From the NCBI RefSeq assembly GCF_023195775.1, contig NZ_CP096205.1, forward strand, positions 124,001 to 188,000: DNA of 64,000 bases. The letters are read 5' to 3'. A program made the position numbers and the translations under genes. The notes below the pieces were generated by a model that worked only from the letters and a program-made list of their open reading frames with translations, had not been told where the DNA came from and did no database searches. Of the stretch, positions 33,580 through 42,414 are shown one piece after another. This stretch comes from Flavobacterium azooxidireducens. Its GTDB lineage: Bacteria > Bacteroidota > Bacteroidia > Flavobacteriales > Flavobacteriaceae. Position 1 is the first letter of the stretch. Every line of letters begins with the position of its first letter.

Positions 33580-35232
33580 TTAGTTCAATAATGCTTTTGC
33601 GTGATTTAAAGCTGAATCTGATACAGTTGAACCAGACAGCATTTGAGCTATCTCGACTACTCTATCTTCTTTGTGTAGTAATTTTATTTCGGAGCTGGTT
33701 TGTGCACCTGCATCGGTTTTATACACTTTATAATGCGATTTTCCTTTGGCAGCAATTTGAGGTAAATGAGTTATAGCAAAAATTTGCATTTTTAAACTCA
33801 TTTCTTTCATAATATCGCCCATTTTGTTAGCAATTTCTCCGGAAACTCCCGTATCAATTTCATCAAAAATGAGTGTTGGTAAATTGGAATAATTGGCTAA
33901 AATTGCTTTTACAGCCAACATAATTCGAGACATTTCTCCGCCAGACGCAACTTTTTTCAATAGTCCAAAATCAGAACCTTTATTAGTTGAAATTAGAAAT
34001 TGAATAGAATCTTTTCCGTTGGAATAAAATGATTCTGAAAGAACAACTTCAATTTTAAATTGCACGTTTGGCATTCCGAGCTGACTCAAAATATCAATCA
34101 GCATTTCACTTAATTTTGGAATACTTTCTTCTCTATTTGAATGGATTTTTTGAGCAAAATCATTCAATTCTGCTTCATTTTTTTCAAGATGTAGTTGAAT
34201 TTCTGTAATTTCACTTTCCAAAGAAGTGACTGAAATTACTTTTCCTTCTAATTCATTTTGAATTTGCAATAATTCTTCAACAGTAGTAACTTGGTGCTTT
34301 TTCTGTAAATCATATATGGTTTGTAGTTTTTGATTGACTAAAACCAATTGTTCGGGATCATTAATAACTGATTCAGACGAAGCATTCAATTCGTTTACAA
34401 TGTCTTTTAATTCAATGGAAAGGCTTTCAATACGTTCAAAAAGTTGAGCATAATCAACTGAAAATGTACTTATTCGTTGAATGGAACTTTTGAATTCTTT
34501 CAAATTAACCAACAATCCAAATTGCTCACTGTCTGCCAAGGTTAAACTTTTTTCTAGTTGCTCTTTGATTAATTCAACATTGCTTAATTTTTCGAGTTGC
34601 GATTCTAATTCTTCTTGTTCATTTTCAATCAATTTAGCTTCGGCTAATTCATTGTATAAAAACGAATTATAATCTTGCTCTTTCAACGCATTGGCATAAA
34701 GTTGCTTTTTTTCGTCAAATTGAATTTTTAGTTTTTTGTGAATTTTTAATTTTTTAGAATAATCATCAAGAAGTGATTGATTGGAAGAAATCGCATCAAT
34801 AATTTGAAATTGATACAATTCTTCAGTTAACTCTCTTGTTTGATGTTGCGAATGAATATCCAACAAAAATTCGCCTAATTCTACCAACTCATTCAAGTTA
34901 ACCGGACTATCGTTTATAAAAGCTCTTGATTTTCCGGATGGTAAAATTTCTCTGCGAATGATAGTTTGATCTTCATAATCCAAATCATTTGCTTCAAAAA
35001 AATCTTTTAAATTATAATTTGAAATAGAAAAATGTCCTTCAATTACACACTTTTCTTCTTTGTTCTTTAGCGAAGATAAATCAGCTCTTTTTCCAAGAAC
35101 TAAACCCAAAGCTCCTAAAAGTATTGATTTTCCTGCACCTGTTTCACCTGTTATAATAGAAAAACCATCGGAAAAATCAATAGATAATTTTTCGATTAGG
35201 GCGTAATTCTTTATGGATAATGAAGTTAGCAT
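33580..35232 (-). CDS. recN: DNA repair protein RecN
   Basis: RecN is an SMC-like ATPase that organises broken DNA ends during recombination repair. The N-terminal head has SLSIKNYALIEKLSIDFSDGFSIITGETGAGKSILLGAL, with the Walker A GETGAGKS (about residues 30-37). A central region of about 270 residues is coiled coil (many Leu, Glu and Gln heptads). The C-terminal head has VASGGEMSRIMLAVKAIL (signature) and LIFDEIDTGVSGEIA (Walker B and D-loop). The final HLPQIAAKGKSHYKV is typical. The 550-residue length is normal. It belongs to the run of minus-strand core genes after DUF4835. Confidence 0.96.
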   Translation of the reverse strand: MLTSLSIKNYALIEKLSIDFSDGFSIITGETGAGKSILLGALGLVLGKRADLSSLKNKEEKCVIEGHFSISNYNLKDFFEANDLDYEDQTIIRREILPSGKSRAFINDSPVNLNELVELGEFLLDIHSQHQTRELTEELYQFQIIDAISSNQSLLDDYSKKLKIHKKLKIQFDEKKQLYANALKEQDYNSFLYNELAEAKLIENEQEELESQLEKLSNVELIKEQLEKSLTLADSEQFGLLVNLKEFKSSIQRISTFSVDYAQLFERIESLSIELKDIVNELNASSESVINDPEQLVLVNQKLQTIYDLQKKHQVTTVEELLQIQNELEGKVISVTSLESEITEIQLHLEKNEAELNDFAQKIHSNREESIPKLSEMLIDILSQLGMPNVQFKIEVVLSESFYSNGKDSIQFLISTNKGSDFGLLKKVASGGEMSRIMLAVKAILANYSNLPTLIFDEIDTGVSGEIANKMGDIMKEMSLKMQIFAITHLPQIAAKGKSHYKVYKTDAGAQTSSEIKLLHKEDRVVEIAQMLSGSTVSDSALNHAKALLN

Positions 35233-35321
35233 TTCCGGATTTTAAACTAAAATACAATGGCAATGTACTCAATTTATCGGAACTTTTTGAGAGGAAGTTT
35301 CAGATAATATCGACAAAGTTA

Positions 35322-36206
35322 TTAAAACTTTATCTTAGACCAATTGGATGCATTTAAGGGTGAAACACGGTTCAAATTATCAACTAAATCGGTAATATCT
35401 ATCTTTGGTCCTCCCGTAAATACAGATAGAATTTCATCGGCTTTAGTATCAAAAAACACACGTGTTAAATAAGCATTTGGTCGAACTGAATTAATTTTAG
35501 ATAACGTTAAAACAGCATTTTTCACACCTTCTTTTCCTGCCGGTAAATCATCTGCCATTAAATCTAATCCTAGCTTGTGGTAATCATAAAACCCAAGACG
35601 AATTGGATCAAATGTACTTGATAGCATATCATTCACTAAGAAAAATCGATTTTGTAAACCATCTGATTGAGACCAACCTTTTCCGCCGGATTGGGAAACA
35701 CTTACTATATTTTGTGCAATTTCTAAATAGTCATTTCCACCTTGGTATTCAAAAGAATCAGCATCCATTGCCAAAATCATGTAGGCATAAAATGAGACAA
35801 CTGACACTAAATTAGAATCGAAACTATTTGGATTGAAGAACAAATTCTCAAATTCTATATATCTAAAAGTGAAATCTTTGTCGTTGATATTCAAAATCGG
35901 AGTACTGTAGGTTGAGTTAAAAACCGGTCTTGAAGCTTGAACTTGAATGGTAGCAGTAAAAACATTGTTGTTAAATTCAGATACATTGATAAACATTGAA
36001 CAATCGATCCGTTCGTTATTTTTAAATTCACGAGTGCTCCATTTATTTTTATTTACAAATTCATTTAATGACGTTTCAAGTGTTTTAAAAATTTGTTGAT
36101 TGGTAGATGTAATTCGTTCTGAATTAACTTTTACACTGCAATTTAATTCTTGTGCCTGAGTGAAACTCAATCCAAATAAAAAAACAAAAATGACTAATTT
36201 ATGCAT
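35322..36206 (-). CDS. DUF4835 family exported protein (T9SS-associated)
   Basis: The protein starts with a signal peptide (MHKLVIFVFLFGLSFTQAQELN) and has the DUF4835 layout: VKVNSERITSTNQQIFKTLETSL near the start, IQVQASRPVFNSTYSTPILN, and FYAYMILAMDADSFEYQGG (about residues 138-156). The family is confined to Bacteroidota and is reported in some annotations as the type IX secretion protein PorD. I give no symbol since I cannot test it. The start overlaps the coaBC stop by 8 bp (36199-36206), so the genes share a transcript. The order bamD, rpoZ, coaBC, DUF4835, recN is conserved in this family. Confidence 0.88.
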   Translation of the reverse strand: MHKLVIFVFLFGLSFTQAQELNCSVKVNSERITSTNQQIFKTLETSLNEFVNKNKWSTREFKNNERIDCSMFINVSEFNNNVFTATIQVQASRPVFNSTYSTPILNINDKDFTFRYIEFENLFFNPNSFDSNLVSVVSFYAYMILAMDADSFEYQGGNDYLEIAQNIVSVSQSGGKGWSQSDGLQNRFFLVNDMLSSTFDPIRLGFYDYHKLGLDLMADDLPAGKEGVKNAVLTLSKINSVRPNAYLTRVFFDTKADEILSVFTGGPKIDITDLVDNLNRVSPLNASNWSKIKF

Positions 36207-37410
36207 GACTCTGTTGTATTATTTTATTCAAAATGTCTTTTGCAACTTCCTCTTTTGATTTGAGTGGCATGGGTTCAATTTGAAATGATTTATCAATAAA
36301 TGTTACTTTGTTAGTTGCTTTTCCAAAACCGGCTCCTTCATCATTGAGCGAATTTAAAACAATCAAATCTAAGTTTTTTTTCTGAATTTTCAACCTAGCA
36401 TGTTCAATTTCATTTTCTGTTTCTAAGGCAAAACCAACTAAAAACTGTTCTTTTTTTATTTCACCTAAAGAGGCTAAAATATCTTTTGTTTTTTCTAATT
36501 CAATTGAAAAATCACTATCAGACTTCTTAATCTTTTGACTAGCAACTACTTTAGGTCTGTAATCTGCTACAGCGGCTGCGGCAATAGCAACATCAACTTC
36601 ATTAAAAAACAAATGACATTGTTGATACATTTCTTCTGCGGATTGCACTCGGATTAATTTAATTCTGGAATTATCTACTTTTAAATGTGTTGGACCGGAG
36701 ATTAAAATAACTTCTGCACCCAATTGAACAGCTTCGTTAGCAATATCAAAACCCATTTTTCCTGAAGAATGATTTCCTATAAAACGCACAGGATCTATTG
36801 CTTCGTATGTGGGGCCGGCAGTAATTAGTATTTTTTTTCCTTTGAGTGGTAATTTTTGTAAAATATCATTCTCCAAAAAGCTGATAATGTTCTCAGGTTC
36901 AGCCATTCTTCCCTCTCCGGAAAGTCCGCTGGCCAATTCGCCTGATTCGGCTGGAATCATTATATTTCCAAACAATTGAAGTTTGTGAAAATTATCAATC
37001 GAAGTAGGATGTTTATACATATCCAAATCCATTGCCGGTGCAAAGTAGACAGGACATTTTGCAGATAAATACGTTGCCATGAGCAAGTTATCGCAATTGC
37101 CATTTGCCATTTTAGCAAGTGTATTTGCCGTTGCGGGAGCAATAATCATCAAATCTGCCCAAAGACCTAATTCTACATGATTATTCCACAACGCATTTTC
37201 ATCTTCTTCGTTATAAAATTCGGAAAAAACGGGATTTTTAGAAAGTGTAGATAATGTTAAAGGAGTAACAAAATCTCTAGAAGCAGGTGTCATGATAACT
37301 TGCACCTCTGCACCTGCTTTTATAAAAAGTCTAACCAATGAAGCAGTTTTATAGGCAGCAATTCCACCGGTAACTCCCAGTAGTATTTTTTTCCCGTTTA
37401 AAACTGACAT
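36199..37410 (-). CDS. coaBC: Bifunctional phosphopantothenoylcysteine decarboxylase/synthetase
   Basis: CoaBC makes 4'-phosphopantetheine from 4'-phosphopantothenate and cysteine in two steps of coenzyme A synthesis. The N-terminal decarboxylase (CoaC) has the FMN-binding flavoprotein fold: LLGVTGGIAAYKTASLVR, the HVELGLWADLMIIAPATANTLAKMANGNCDNLL active-site segment and PVYFAPAMDLDMY. The C-terminal synthetase (CoaB) has ITAGPTYEAIDPVRFIGNHSSGKMG. The 403-residue length is that of a full fusion. It follows rpoZ by 7 bp and overlaps the DUF4835 gene, so it is in the middle of an operon. Confidence 0.96.
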   Translation of the reverse strand: MSVLNGKKILLGVTGGIAAYKTASLVRLFIKAGAEVQVIMTPASRDFVTPLTLSTLSKNPVFSEFYNEEDENALWNNHVELGLWADLMIIAPATANTLAKMANGNCDNLLMATYLSAKCPVYFAPAMDLDMYKHPTSIDNFHKLQLFGNIMIPAESGELASGLSGEGRMAEPENIISFLENDILQKLPLKGKKILITAGPTYEAIDPVRFIGNHSSGKMGFDIANEAVQLGAEVILISGPTHLKVDNSRIKLIRVQSAEEMYQQCHLFFNEVDVAIAAAAVADYRPKVVASQKIKKSDSDFSIELEKTKDILASLGEIKKEQFLVGFALETENEIEHARLKIQKKNLDLIVLNSLNDEGAGFGKATNKVTFIDKSFQIEPMPLKSKEEVAKDILNKIIQQSHA

Positions 37411-37417
37411 GTGGTTC

Positions 37418-37735
37418 TTATTTGGTAGTATCTCTGTGGTAAATTTTTCCTTCCATCCACTCTTGTACTGCTAAAGCGTGTGGTTTAGGTAATTTTTCGT
37501 AGAATTTTGAAACTTCAATTTGTTCTTTGTTTTCAAAAATCTCTTCTAAACTATCATTGTAAGTAGCAAATTCTTCTAATTTTTCAATTAATTCTTTTTT
37601 AATTTCAGAATTAATTTGATTTGCTCTTTTAGCGATAATAGTTATCGCTTCGTACACGTTACCGGTGGTTTGCTCAATCGCTCTCTTATCATAAGTAATC
37701 GTGTTAACCGGAGCATTCGTCTTTTTTAAATCCAT
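37418..37735 (-). CDS. rpoZ: RNA polymerase omega-like subunit (RpoZ)
   Basis: This 105-residue protein matches the Bacteroidota omega-like family: the N-terminal LKKTNAPVNTITYDKRAIEQTTGNVYEAITIIAKRANQI corresponds to the omega fold (usually R-x-E-L-x-x-A-R-A-x-x-I), and the acidic C-terminal part is specific to the phylum. Omega helps assemble the beta-prime subunit and binds ppGpp in some bacteria. It lies between bamD (8 bp gap) and coaBC (7 bp gap), its usual place in Flavobacteriaceae. No signal peptide is present. Confidence 0.9.
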   Translation of the reverse strand: MDLKKTNAPVNTITYDKRAIEQTTGNVYEAITIIAKRANQINSEIKKELIEKLEEFATYNDSLEEIFENKEQIEVSKFYEKLPKPHALAVQEWMEGKIYHRDTTK

Positions 37736-37743
37736 GACTATAT

Positions 37744-38550
37744 TTATTTTGAATATTGTGGTAAAAGTTTATTTACGTCTTGTTTAATTTTGTCTGCTTT
37801 TTCTTTGTATTTAGATTCCGGAAACTGCTTCAAAAACTTATTATAATTTTCCAATGTTTCTTCTAATCTCATTTTCACTTTAGAATCTACACTATTGATG
37901 GCATATTTATAACTTGCTTCTATTTTATAGTAAAAAGCATCTTCTCTGTATGGAGTTCCGGGATAATCTGCAATAAAATTATCTAAAGCAACGATTGGAG
38001 CTCTAAAATCTCTAATAGCTTCCGCAATTGTGTGGTATTGTTTTGCAATTTCAAATGCTTTAAATTCTAATTTTTCTCTTAAATCTTTAGCAATTTTATT
38101 TGCTTCCGGAAGATACTGTGATTCAGGATATGCATCAATAAAGCCCTGCATTTTTTCAATCGATTTGTCAGTATCAATTTGATCTAATGAGTATCTTGGC
38201 GATAATTTAGAGTAACATAATGCTCCTAAAAAAGCGGCTTCTTCTACTTTTTCACTTTTAGGATATCCAGAAGCAAAGCTTTCAAACTGATAACCGGCTG
38301 TATAAAACTGTTCTGTTTTGTATAAACTCTGTGCATACATATAAAACATTTTTTCTGCCTGAGGTTTTCCTCTGTATGATGGAGCTATTTGTTCGAACAA
38401 ACGAATAGCCTTTTGATATTTTCCTGCATTATATTTTTCTTCAGCTGCAGCGTATTTTACAGCGATATCTTCACTTTTCAATGCTTTTTGATATGGACTG
38501 CAAGAACTGAAAACAACAGCAACAAGAAAAACAAAATATAATTTATTCAT
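37744..38550 (-). CDS. bamD: Outer membrane protein assembly factor BamD
   Basis: BamD is a lipoprotein of the BAM complex that inserts barrels into the outer membrane. I start at the ATG at 38550, giving MNKLYFVFLVAVVFSSC with a lipobox ending in Cys17. The ATG at 38607 would add 19 residues without a role. Five TPR-like helix pairs follow, for example EKYNAGKYQKAIRLFEQIAP, YSLYKTEQFYTAGYQFESFASGYPKSEKVEEA, and the LDNFIADYPGTPYREDAFYY repeat. The length (268 aa) is normal. It opens the operon with rpoZ, coaBC and DUF4835. Confidence 0.94.
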   Translation of the reverse strand: MNKLYFVFLVAVVFSSCSPYQKALKSEDIAVKYAAAEEKYNAGKYQKAIRLFEQIAPSYRGKPQAEKMFYMYAQSLYKTEQFYTAGYQFESFASGYPKSEKVEEAAFLGALCYSKLSPRYSLDQIDTDKSIEKMQGFIDAYPESQYLPEANKIAKDLREKLEFKAFEIAKQYHTIAEAIRDFRAPIVALDNFIADYPGTPYREDAFYYKIEASYKYAINSVDSKVKMRLEETLENYNKFLKQFPESKYKEKADKIKQDVNKLLPQYSK

Positions 38551-38671
38551 TATGTGAATTTTATATGCAAATTTTCGAGAAATTTTATCACGAAAACCGG
38601 ACTGCAAATTTAGTTAATAATTGCAGACTACAAAACATTTTTTTTATAGTCTTAAAACTCTGTAAAAAAAC

Positions 38672-38700
38672 AAAAAGATGCGGTATAAATCGCATCTTTT
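38672..38700 (-). terminator. Terminator of the ferritin gene
   Basis: On the minus strand AAAAGATGCG ATTTATAC CGCATCTTTTT is followed by a T-rich tail (TTGTTTTTTTAC). It lies 22 bp beyond the ferritin stop and separates it from bamD. Confidence 0.85.
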
Positions 38701-38721
38701 ATATTTAGATTAACATAGTTG

Positions 38722-39231
38722 TTATTTTGCCGGAGCCATTGGGCTCACAAAGTTTTTCATTTCATTATCAAAAAGATACAAACCGCCTTTGTCGTCGCCA
38801 ATTAAATTGATTTTATCTAAGATGTAACGAGCTGTTGCCTCTTCTTCAATTTGCTCTGCCACATACCATTGCAAGAAATTGTGTGTTGCAAAATCTCTTT
38901 CGTCTAACGTTATTCCAACTAAATTATTAATACTTTCTGAAACCTTAATTTCATGTTCTAGTAATTGTTTGAAAAGAGCTTTGTAATGCGATAAATCTAA
39001 ATTTGGCTCTAGGGTTGCTCCTACTTTGGCTTCTCCACCACGTTGGTTTACATATTTTATTAATTTTAGCATGTGCATTCTTTCTTCATCAGATTGATTG
39101 TACATGAAAGTAGAAATACCTTCAAAACCTTGCACTTCTGCCCATGAAGCCATGGCTAAATATACTTGCGAAGAGTCACCTTCCATTTTAATTTGACTAT
39201 TTAATGCTGCTAATACGTTTTCTGATAACAT
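38722..39231 (-). CDS. Ferritin
   Basis: Ferritin stores iron as an oxide in a 24-subunit shell. The four-helix bundle carries the ferroxidase ligands: Glu17 in IKMEGDSSQVYLAM, Glu50 and His53 in SDEERMHML, and Glu94 in LLEHEIKVSESI, with Gln near AEQIEEE. The length (169 aa) and the lack of a heme Met match FtnA-type bacterial ferritins rather than bacterioferritin. It is monocistronic with its own terminator. An iron-linked regulator site is not visible in the short gap to dapA. Confidence 0.95.
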   Translation of the reverse strand: MLSENVLAALNSQIKMEGDSSQVYLAMASWAEVQGFEGISTFMYNQSDEERMHMLKLIKYVNQRGGEAKVGATLEPNLDLSHYKALFKQLLEHEIKVSESINNLVGITLDERDFATHNFLQWYVAEQIEEEATARYILDKINLIGDDKGGLYLFDNEMKNFVSPMAPAK

Positions 39232-39257
39232 AATTTTCTAATTTTTTTAATCAACGG

Positions 39258-40139
39258 CTAATTTACAATTTTTTTGACACTTTGACGAATTCTGTTTGCT
39301 AAGTCTTCGTTAACATTAACCAAAGGAAGTCTTAATGTATTTTCGCACAATCCCAAAACATGAAAAATTTCTTTAATTCCGGCAGGGTTTCCTTGTTCAA
39401 AAATCATATCAATTGCATCGGCTACTTGATAATGAATTTGATAGGCTTCATCCACTTTTTTATCCAATCCCAATCGAACCATGGTTGAAAATTGTTTGGG
39501 AAATCCTTCGCCGATAACCGAAATTACTCCTGCTCCACCGGCTAAAACCATTGGTAAAGTAACCATATCATCGCCTGAAATCACTAAAAATCCGTCCGGT
39601 TTGTTTTGAATTAATTTCATAGCCTGAACAATATCACCGGCCGCTTCTTTGATAGCTACAATGTTTTTGAATTCATTCGCTAATCGTAAAACAGTTGATG
39701 GAAGCATGTTGCTAGCTGTCCTTCCTGGAACATTATATAAAATTATCGGAATCGGTGAAGCTTCAGCAATAGCTTTAAAATGTTGATATATACCTTCTTG
39801 TGTGGGTTTGTTGTAATATGGTGAAACCGAGAGAATAGCTGTAAAATCGTCTAGATTTCTTGTTTTTAATTCTTCTACAACTTGCTGCGTGTTGTTTCCG
39901 CCAACGCCTAAAACAAGTGGTAATTTTTTATTATTTGCTTTGATAACTGTGTTAATTACCAATTCCTTTTCTTCTTGAGTCAACGTTGCGGTTTCTGCGG
40001 TTGTTCCCAAAACCACTAAATAATCAATTCCGTTATCAATTTGATAATGAACAATTTTTGATAAAGCTTCCGTATCAACGGATAAATCTTTTTTGAACGG
40101 AGTTACTAAGGCTACTCCAGTTCCAATGAGTGATTGCAT
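39258..40139 (-). CDS. dapA: 4-hydroxy-tetrahydrodipicolinate synthase (DapA)
   Basis: DapA condenses pyruvate with aspartate semialdehyde, the first committed step of lysine and diaminopimelate synthesis. The family features are [18 protein letters not shown] (substrate-binding Thr pair), [16 protein letters not shown] with the catalytic Tyr, the [12 protein letters not shown] segment, and the Schiff-base Lys in [11 protein letters not shown] (about residue 161). The length (293 aa) is normal. It follows the DUF6913 gene by 3 bp, so the two are one transcript. Confidence 0.97.
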   Translation of the reverse strand: MQSLIGTGVALVTPFKKDLSVDTEALSKIVHYQIDNGIDYLVVLGTTAETATLTQEEKELVINTVIKANNKKLPLVLGVGGNNTQQVVEELKTRNLDDFTAILSVSPYYNKPTQEGIYQHFKAIAEASPIPIILYNVPGRTASNMLPSTVLRLANEFKNIVAIKEAAGDIVQAMKLIQNKPDGFLVISGDDMVTLPMVLAGGAGVISVIGEGFPKQFSTMVRLGLDKKVDEAYQIHYQVADAIDMIFEQGNPAGIKEIFHVLGLCENTLRLPLVNVNEDLANRIRQSVKKIVN

Positions 40140-40142
40140 AGT

Positions 40143-40661
40143 TTATAGTTTGTTTAGTATTCTTAGGTATTTGAATAATTCATCTACAAAAACAGTATAA
40201 TTTTCAACTTGGGTATCAATCATAAAATGATTCAATTGTTTGTTAGACGAAGCAAATCCGACTTTAAATTCGGCCATCGATTTGTGGGTAACAATTTCTA
40301 ACGGCGTTTTCATTGTGTCGTAATAACTTATTAATAAATCAAACGGCTTCGATTTGAATTCTTTTGCTTCATTTTTTTCTATAGAACCTATCCAAGAAAT
40401 ATCTTTTTTACTGTAGTGCGGATAATTTATATTTTCTTTCTTTTTATAGCTTGTTTTATAAGCTAAAACGGAAATGTTTTCGGATTTTAATCCTTTTTCA
40501 ACCAAAAGTTGAATTAAATTTTCTTTTTTATCAAAAACTGTTTCATCTACCAAAACACCAACGGTTTGAATTGGCCTGTTTGAAACAGCAGAATTTACAT
40601 TAAGTGAACTTTTTTTTAATACTCTTTTAGCAGAAAAAGTTCTAAAATATTTTAAAAACAT
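40143..40661 (-). CDS. DUF6913-like protein (172 aa)
   Basis: The protein is probably cytoplasmic, since no signal or membrane segment is visible. It carries the pattern seen in a small Bacteroidota-only family that sits next to dapA and DNA ligase genes: IQTVGVLVDETVFDKKENLIQLLVEKGL, then ISWIGSIEKNEAKEFKSKPFDLLISYYD and HKSMAEFKVGFASSNKQLNHFMID. No enzyme motif is recognised, and the family name is given with moderate certainty. The start ATG at 40661 is directly before a divergent promoter. dapA follows 3 bp after the stop. Confidence 0.7.
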   Translation of the reverse strand: MFLKYFRTFSAKRVLKKSSLNVNSAVSNRPIQTVGVLVDETVFDKKENLIQLLVEKGLKSENISVLAYKTSYKKKENINYPHYSKKDISWIGSIEKNEAKEFKSKPFDLLISYYDTMKTPLEIVTHKSMAEFKVGFASSNKQLNHFMIDTQVENYTVFVDELFKYLRILNKL

Positions 40662-40663
40662 TG

Positions 40664-40671
40664 TAGCTTTG
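40664..40671 (+). promoter_or_regulatory. -7 box of the 5'-nucleotidase operon
   Basis: TAGCTTTG is followed by C and fits TAnnTTTG. It lies 38 bp before the ATG at 40710 and directly after the start codon of the divergent DUF6913 gene. Confidence 0.5.
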
Positions 40672-40709
40672 CTTGGATTACAAAATTATAGAAATAAAGT
40701 CGTTTTTTG

Positions 40710-41495
40710 ATGCTAAAACTAAAAAACTATACCATTATAATGACACATTTTGTGTTATTTATAACATTTTTGATGTTGTTTTCCGGATGTAAATCCAACT
40801 ACGAAGTAGTGAAAGTGGAAGGAAAATTAATTGGTATTTCAGACACTTCTTCAGAAAACCTTGAAATTGAAAACTTTATCAAACCTTATCGCGATCACAT
40901 CAACAAAGATTTAGACAGTGTGTTGGCTTTTTGTCCGGAAACATTAGATAAAAGCAAAGGTGAATGGCAAACCAATATTGGTAATTTTATGGCCGATGTT
41001 TGCTTGAGCGAAAGCAACAAAATCTTCAATAAACGATATGGAAAAACCGTTGATATTTGTTTGTTAAATCATGGTGGAATCCGGTCTATCATCCCAAAAG
41101 GAAATGTAACAACACGAACTGCTTTTGAAGTGATGCCTTTTGAAAATAATATGGTTGTTGCCGCATTAAAAGGAAGTCAAATTATGGAAATGGTTCATTA
41201 TTTAATTGCTGAAAAGAAACCACATCCGTTAAGCGGAATTCAAATAACGTTAGATAGAAATAATTTTTTTAAGTCGGTTTTTATAAATAATCAACCTTTA
41301 GAATTAGATAAAATCTATTATGTTGCTACTTCAGACTATCTGGTAAATGGCGGCGACAATATGAATTTCTTTCAAAAAAACACAACCCTTTTTGATTTAG
41401 ATTACAAGATAAGAAACTTGCTGATCGATTATTTTAAAGCGGTTGATGTAGTGGAAGCTTCTTCAACTCCAAGAATTATTGTTGACCAAAACTAA
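40710..41495 (+). CDS. 5'-nucleotidase C-terminal domain lipoprotein
   Basis: The product starts MLKLKNYTIIMTHFVLFITFLMLFSGCKS and has a lipobox ending in Cys (LFSGC), so it is a membrane-anchored lipoprotein. The whole mature part corresponds to the substrate-specificity (C-terminal) domain of UshA-like 5'-nucleotidases: NIGNFMADVCLSE, LLNHGGIRSIIPKG, FEVMPFENNMVVAALKGSQI and VATSDYLVNGGDNMNFF. The metal-binding catalytic domain is absent and is encoded by the next gene, 4 bp downstream. Starts at 40707 (TTG), 40710 (ATG) or 40740 (ATG) are possible; all keep the lipobox. The pair may form one enzyme. Confidence 0.9.
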   Translation: MLKLKNYTIIMTHFVLFITFLMLFSGCKSNYEVVKVEGKLIGISDTSSENLEIENFIKPYRDHINKDLDSVLAFCPETLDKSKGEWQTNIGNFMADVCLSESNKIFNKRYGKTVDICLLNHGGIRSIIPKGNVTTRTAFEVMPFENNMVVAALKGSQIMEMVHYLIAEKKPHPLSGIQITLDRNNFFKSVFINNQPLELDKIYYVATSDYLVNGGDNMNFFQKNTTLFDLDYKIRNLLIDYFKAVDVVEASSTPRIIVDQN

Positions 41496-41499
41496 TGGT

Positions 41500-42414
41500 A
41501 TGAAAAGAAGAGATTTTATAAAAAACACAATTGCCGGTTCAACATTAGTAGGATTGAGCGGATTACCTTTGACTGGTTTTGGACAATTAAAAACAAAACA
41601 TTTAACCATTTTACACACAAACGATGTGCACAGTCATATTGATCCGTTTCCGGCAGACCATCCTAAAAACCCGAATATGGGCGGAGTTGTAAAACGAGCC
41701 GTTCTTATTGATAAAATCAGACAAGAAAACCCTAATGTTTTGTTGTTGGATGCAGGTGATAGTTTTCAGGGAACTCCTTATTTTAATTATTATGGCGGCG
41801 AATTGGAATTTAAATTAATGTCCAAAATGGGATATGATGCAACCACAATTGGCAATCACGAATTTGATAATGGGATTGAAGGTTTGGCTGCTCAAATGCC
41901 GCATGCGAAATTTGAAATTCTTTCGGCAAATTATGATTTTAAAAATACGGTGATGCATTCTTTTGTGAAACCCTACAAAGTATTTCACAAAAACGGAATC
42001 AAAGTAGGTGTGTTTGGATTAGGAGTTGAATTGGCCGGTTTGGTTGATAAAAAAATGTATAAAGAAACTATTTATAACGATCCTGTAGAAATTACAACCG
42101 ATATTGTAAAAAAATTGAAGTTGGAAGAAAGATGTGATTTAATTGTTTGTCTTTCGCATCTGGGTTATGCTTATAAAAATGATCCTGACAAAATTAGCGA
42201 TATAAAATTAGCTACTTTAACCAAAGATATTGATTTGATTATTGGCGGTCATACACATACCTTTTTAGATAAACCAACAATTCTAAAAAACCTTGACAAT
42301 AAAGATGTTTTGGTAAATCAAGTGGGTTGTCATGGAATTAATTTAGGACGAATAGATTTTTATTTTGACACCGATTCTTCTGTTATTTCGCAAGGTAAAT
42401 CGATTATTGTTTGA
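41500..42414 (+). CDS. Tat-exported metallophosphoesterase (5'-nucleotidase N-terminal domain)
   Basis: The start ATG at 41500 gives a twin-arginine signal (MKRRDFIKNTIAGSTLVGLSG), so the folded protein is exported by Tat. A start at 41479 lies inside the upstream gene and would weaken that signal. The catalytic domain of UshA/YfkN-type nucleotidases follows: LHTNDVHSHIDPF, LLDAGDSFQGTPYF, TTIGNHEFDNG and LIIGGHTHTFL, the metal-binding motifs. The nucleotidase C-terminal domain is on the upstream lipoprotein. The enzyme probably removes phosphate from nucleotides in the periplasm. Its last 55 bp overlap the convergent gene at 42360-43076. Confidence 0.93.
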   Translation: MKRRDFIKNTIAGSTLVGLSGLPLTGFGQLKTKHLTILHTNDVHSHIDPFPADHPKNPNMGGVVKRAVLIDKIRQENPNVLLLDAGDSFQGTPYFNYYGGELEFKLMSKMGYDATTIGNHEFDNGIEGLAAQMPHAKFEILSANYDFKNTVMHSFVKPYKVFHKNGIKVGVFGLGVELAGLVDKKMYKETIYNDPVEITTDIVKKLKLEERCDLIVCLSHLGYAYKNDPDKISDIKLATLTKDIDLIIGGHTHTFLDKPTILKNLDNKDVLVNQVGCHGINLGRIDFYFDTDSSVISQGKSIIV

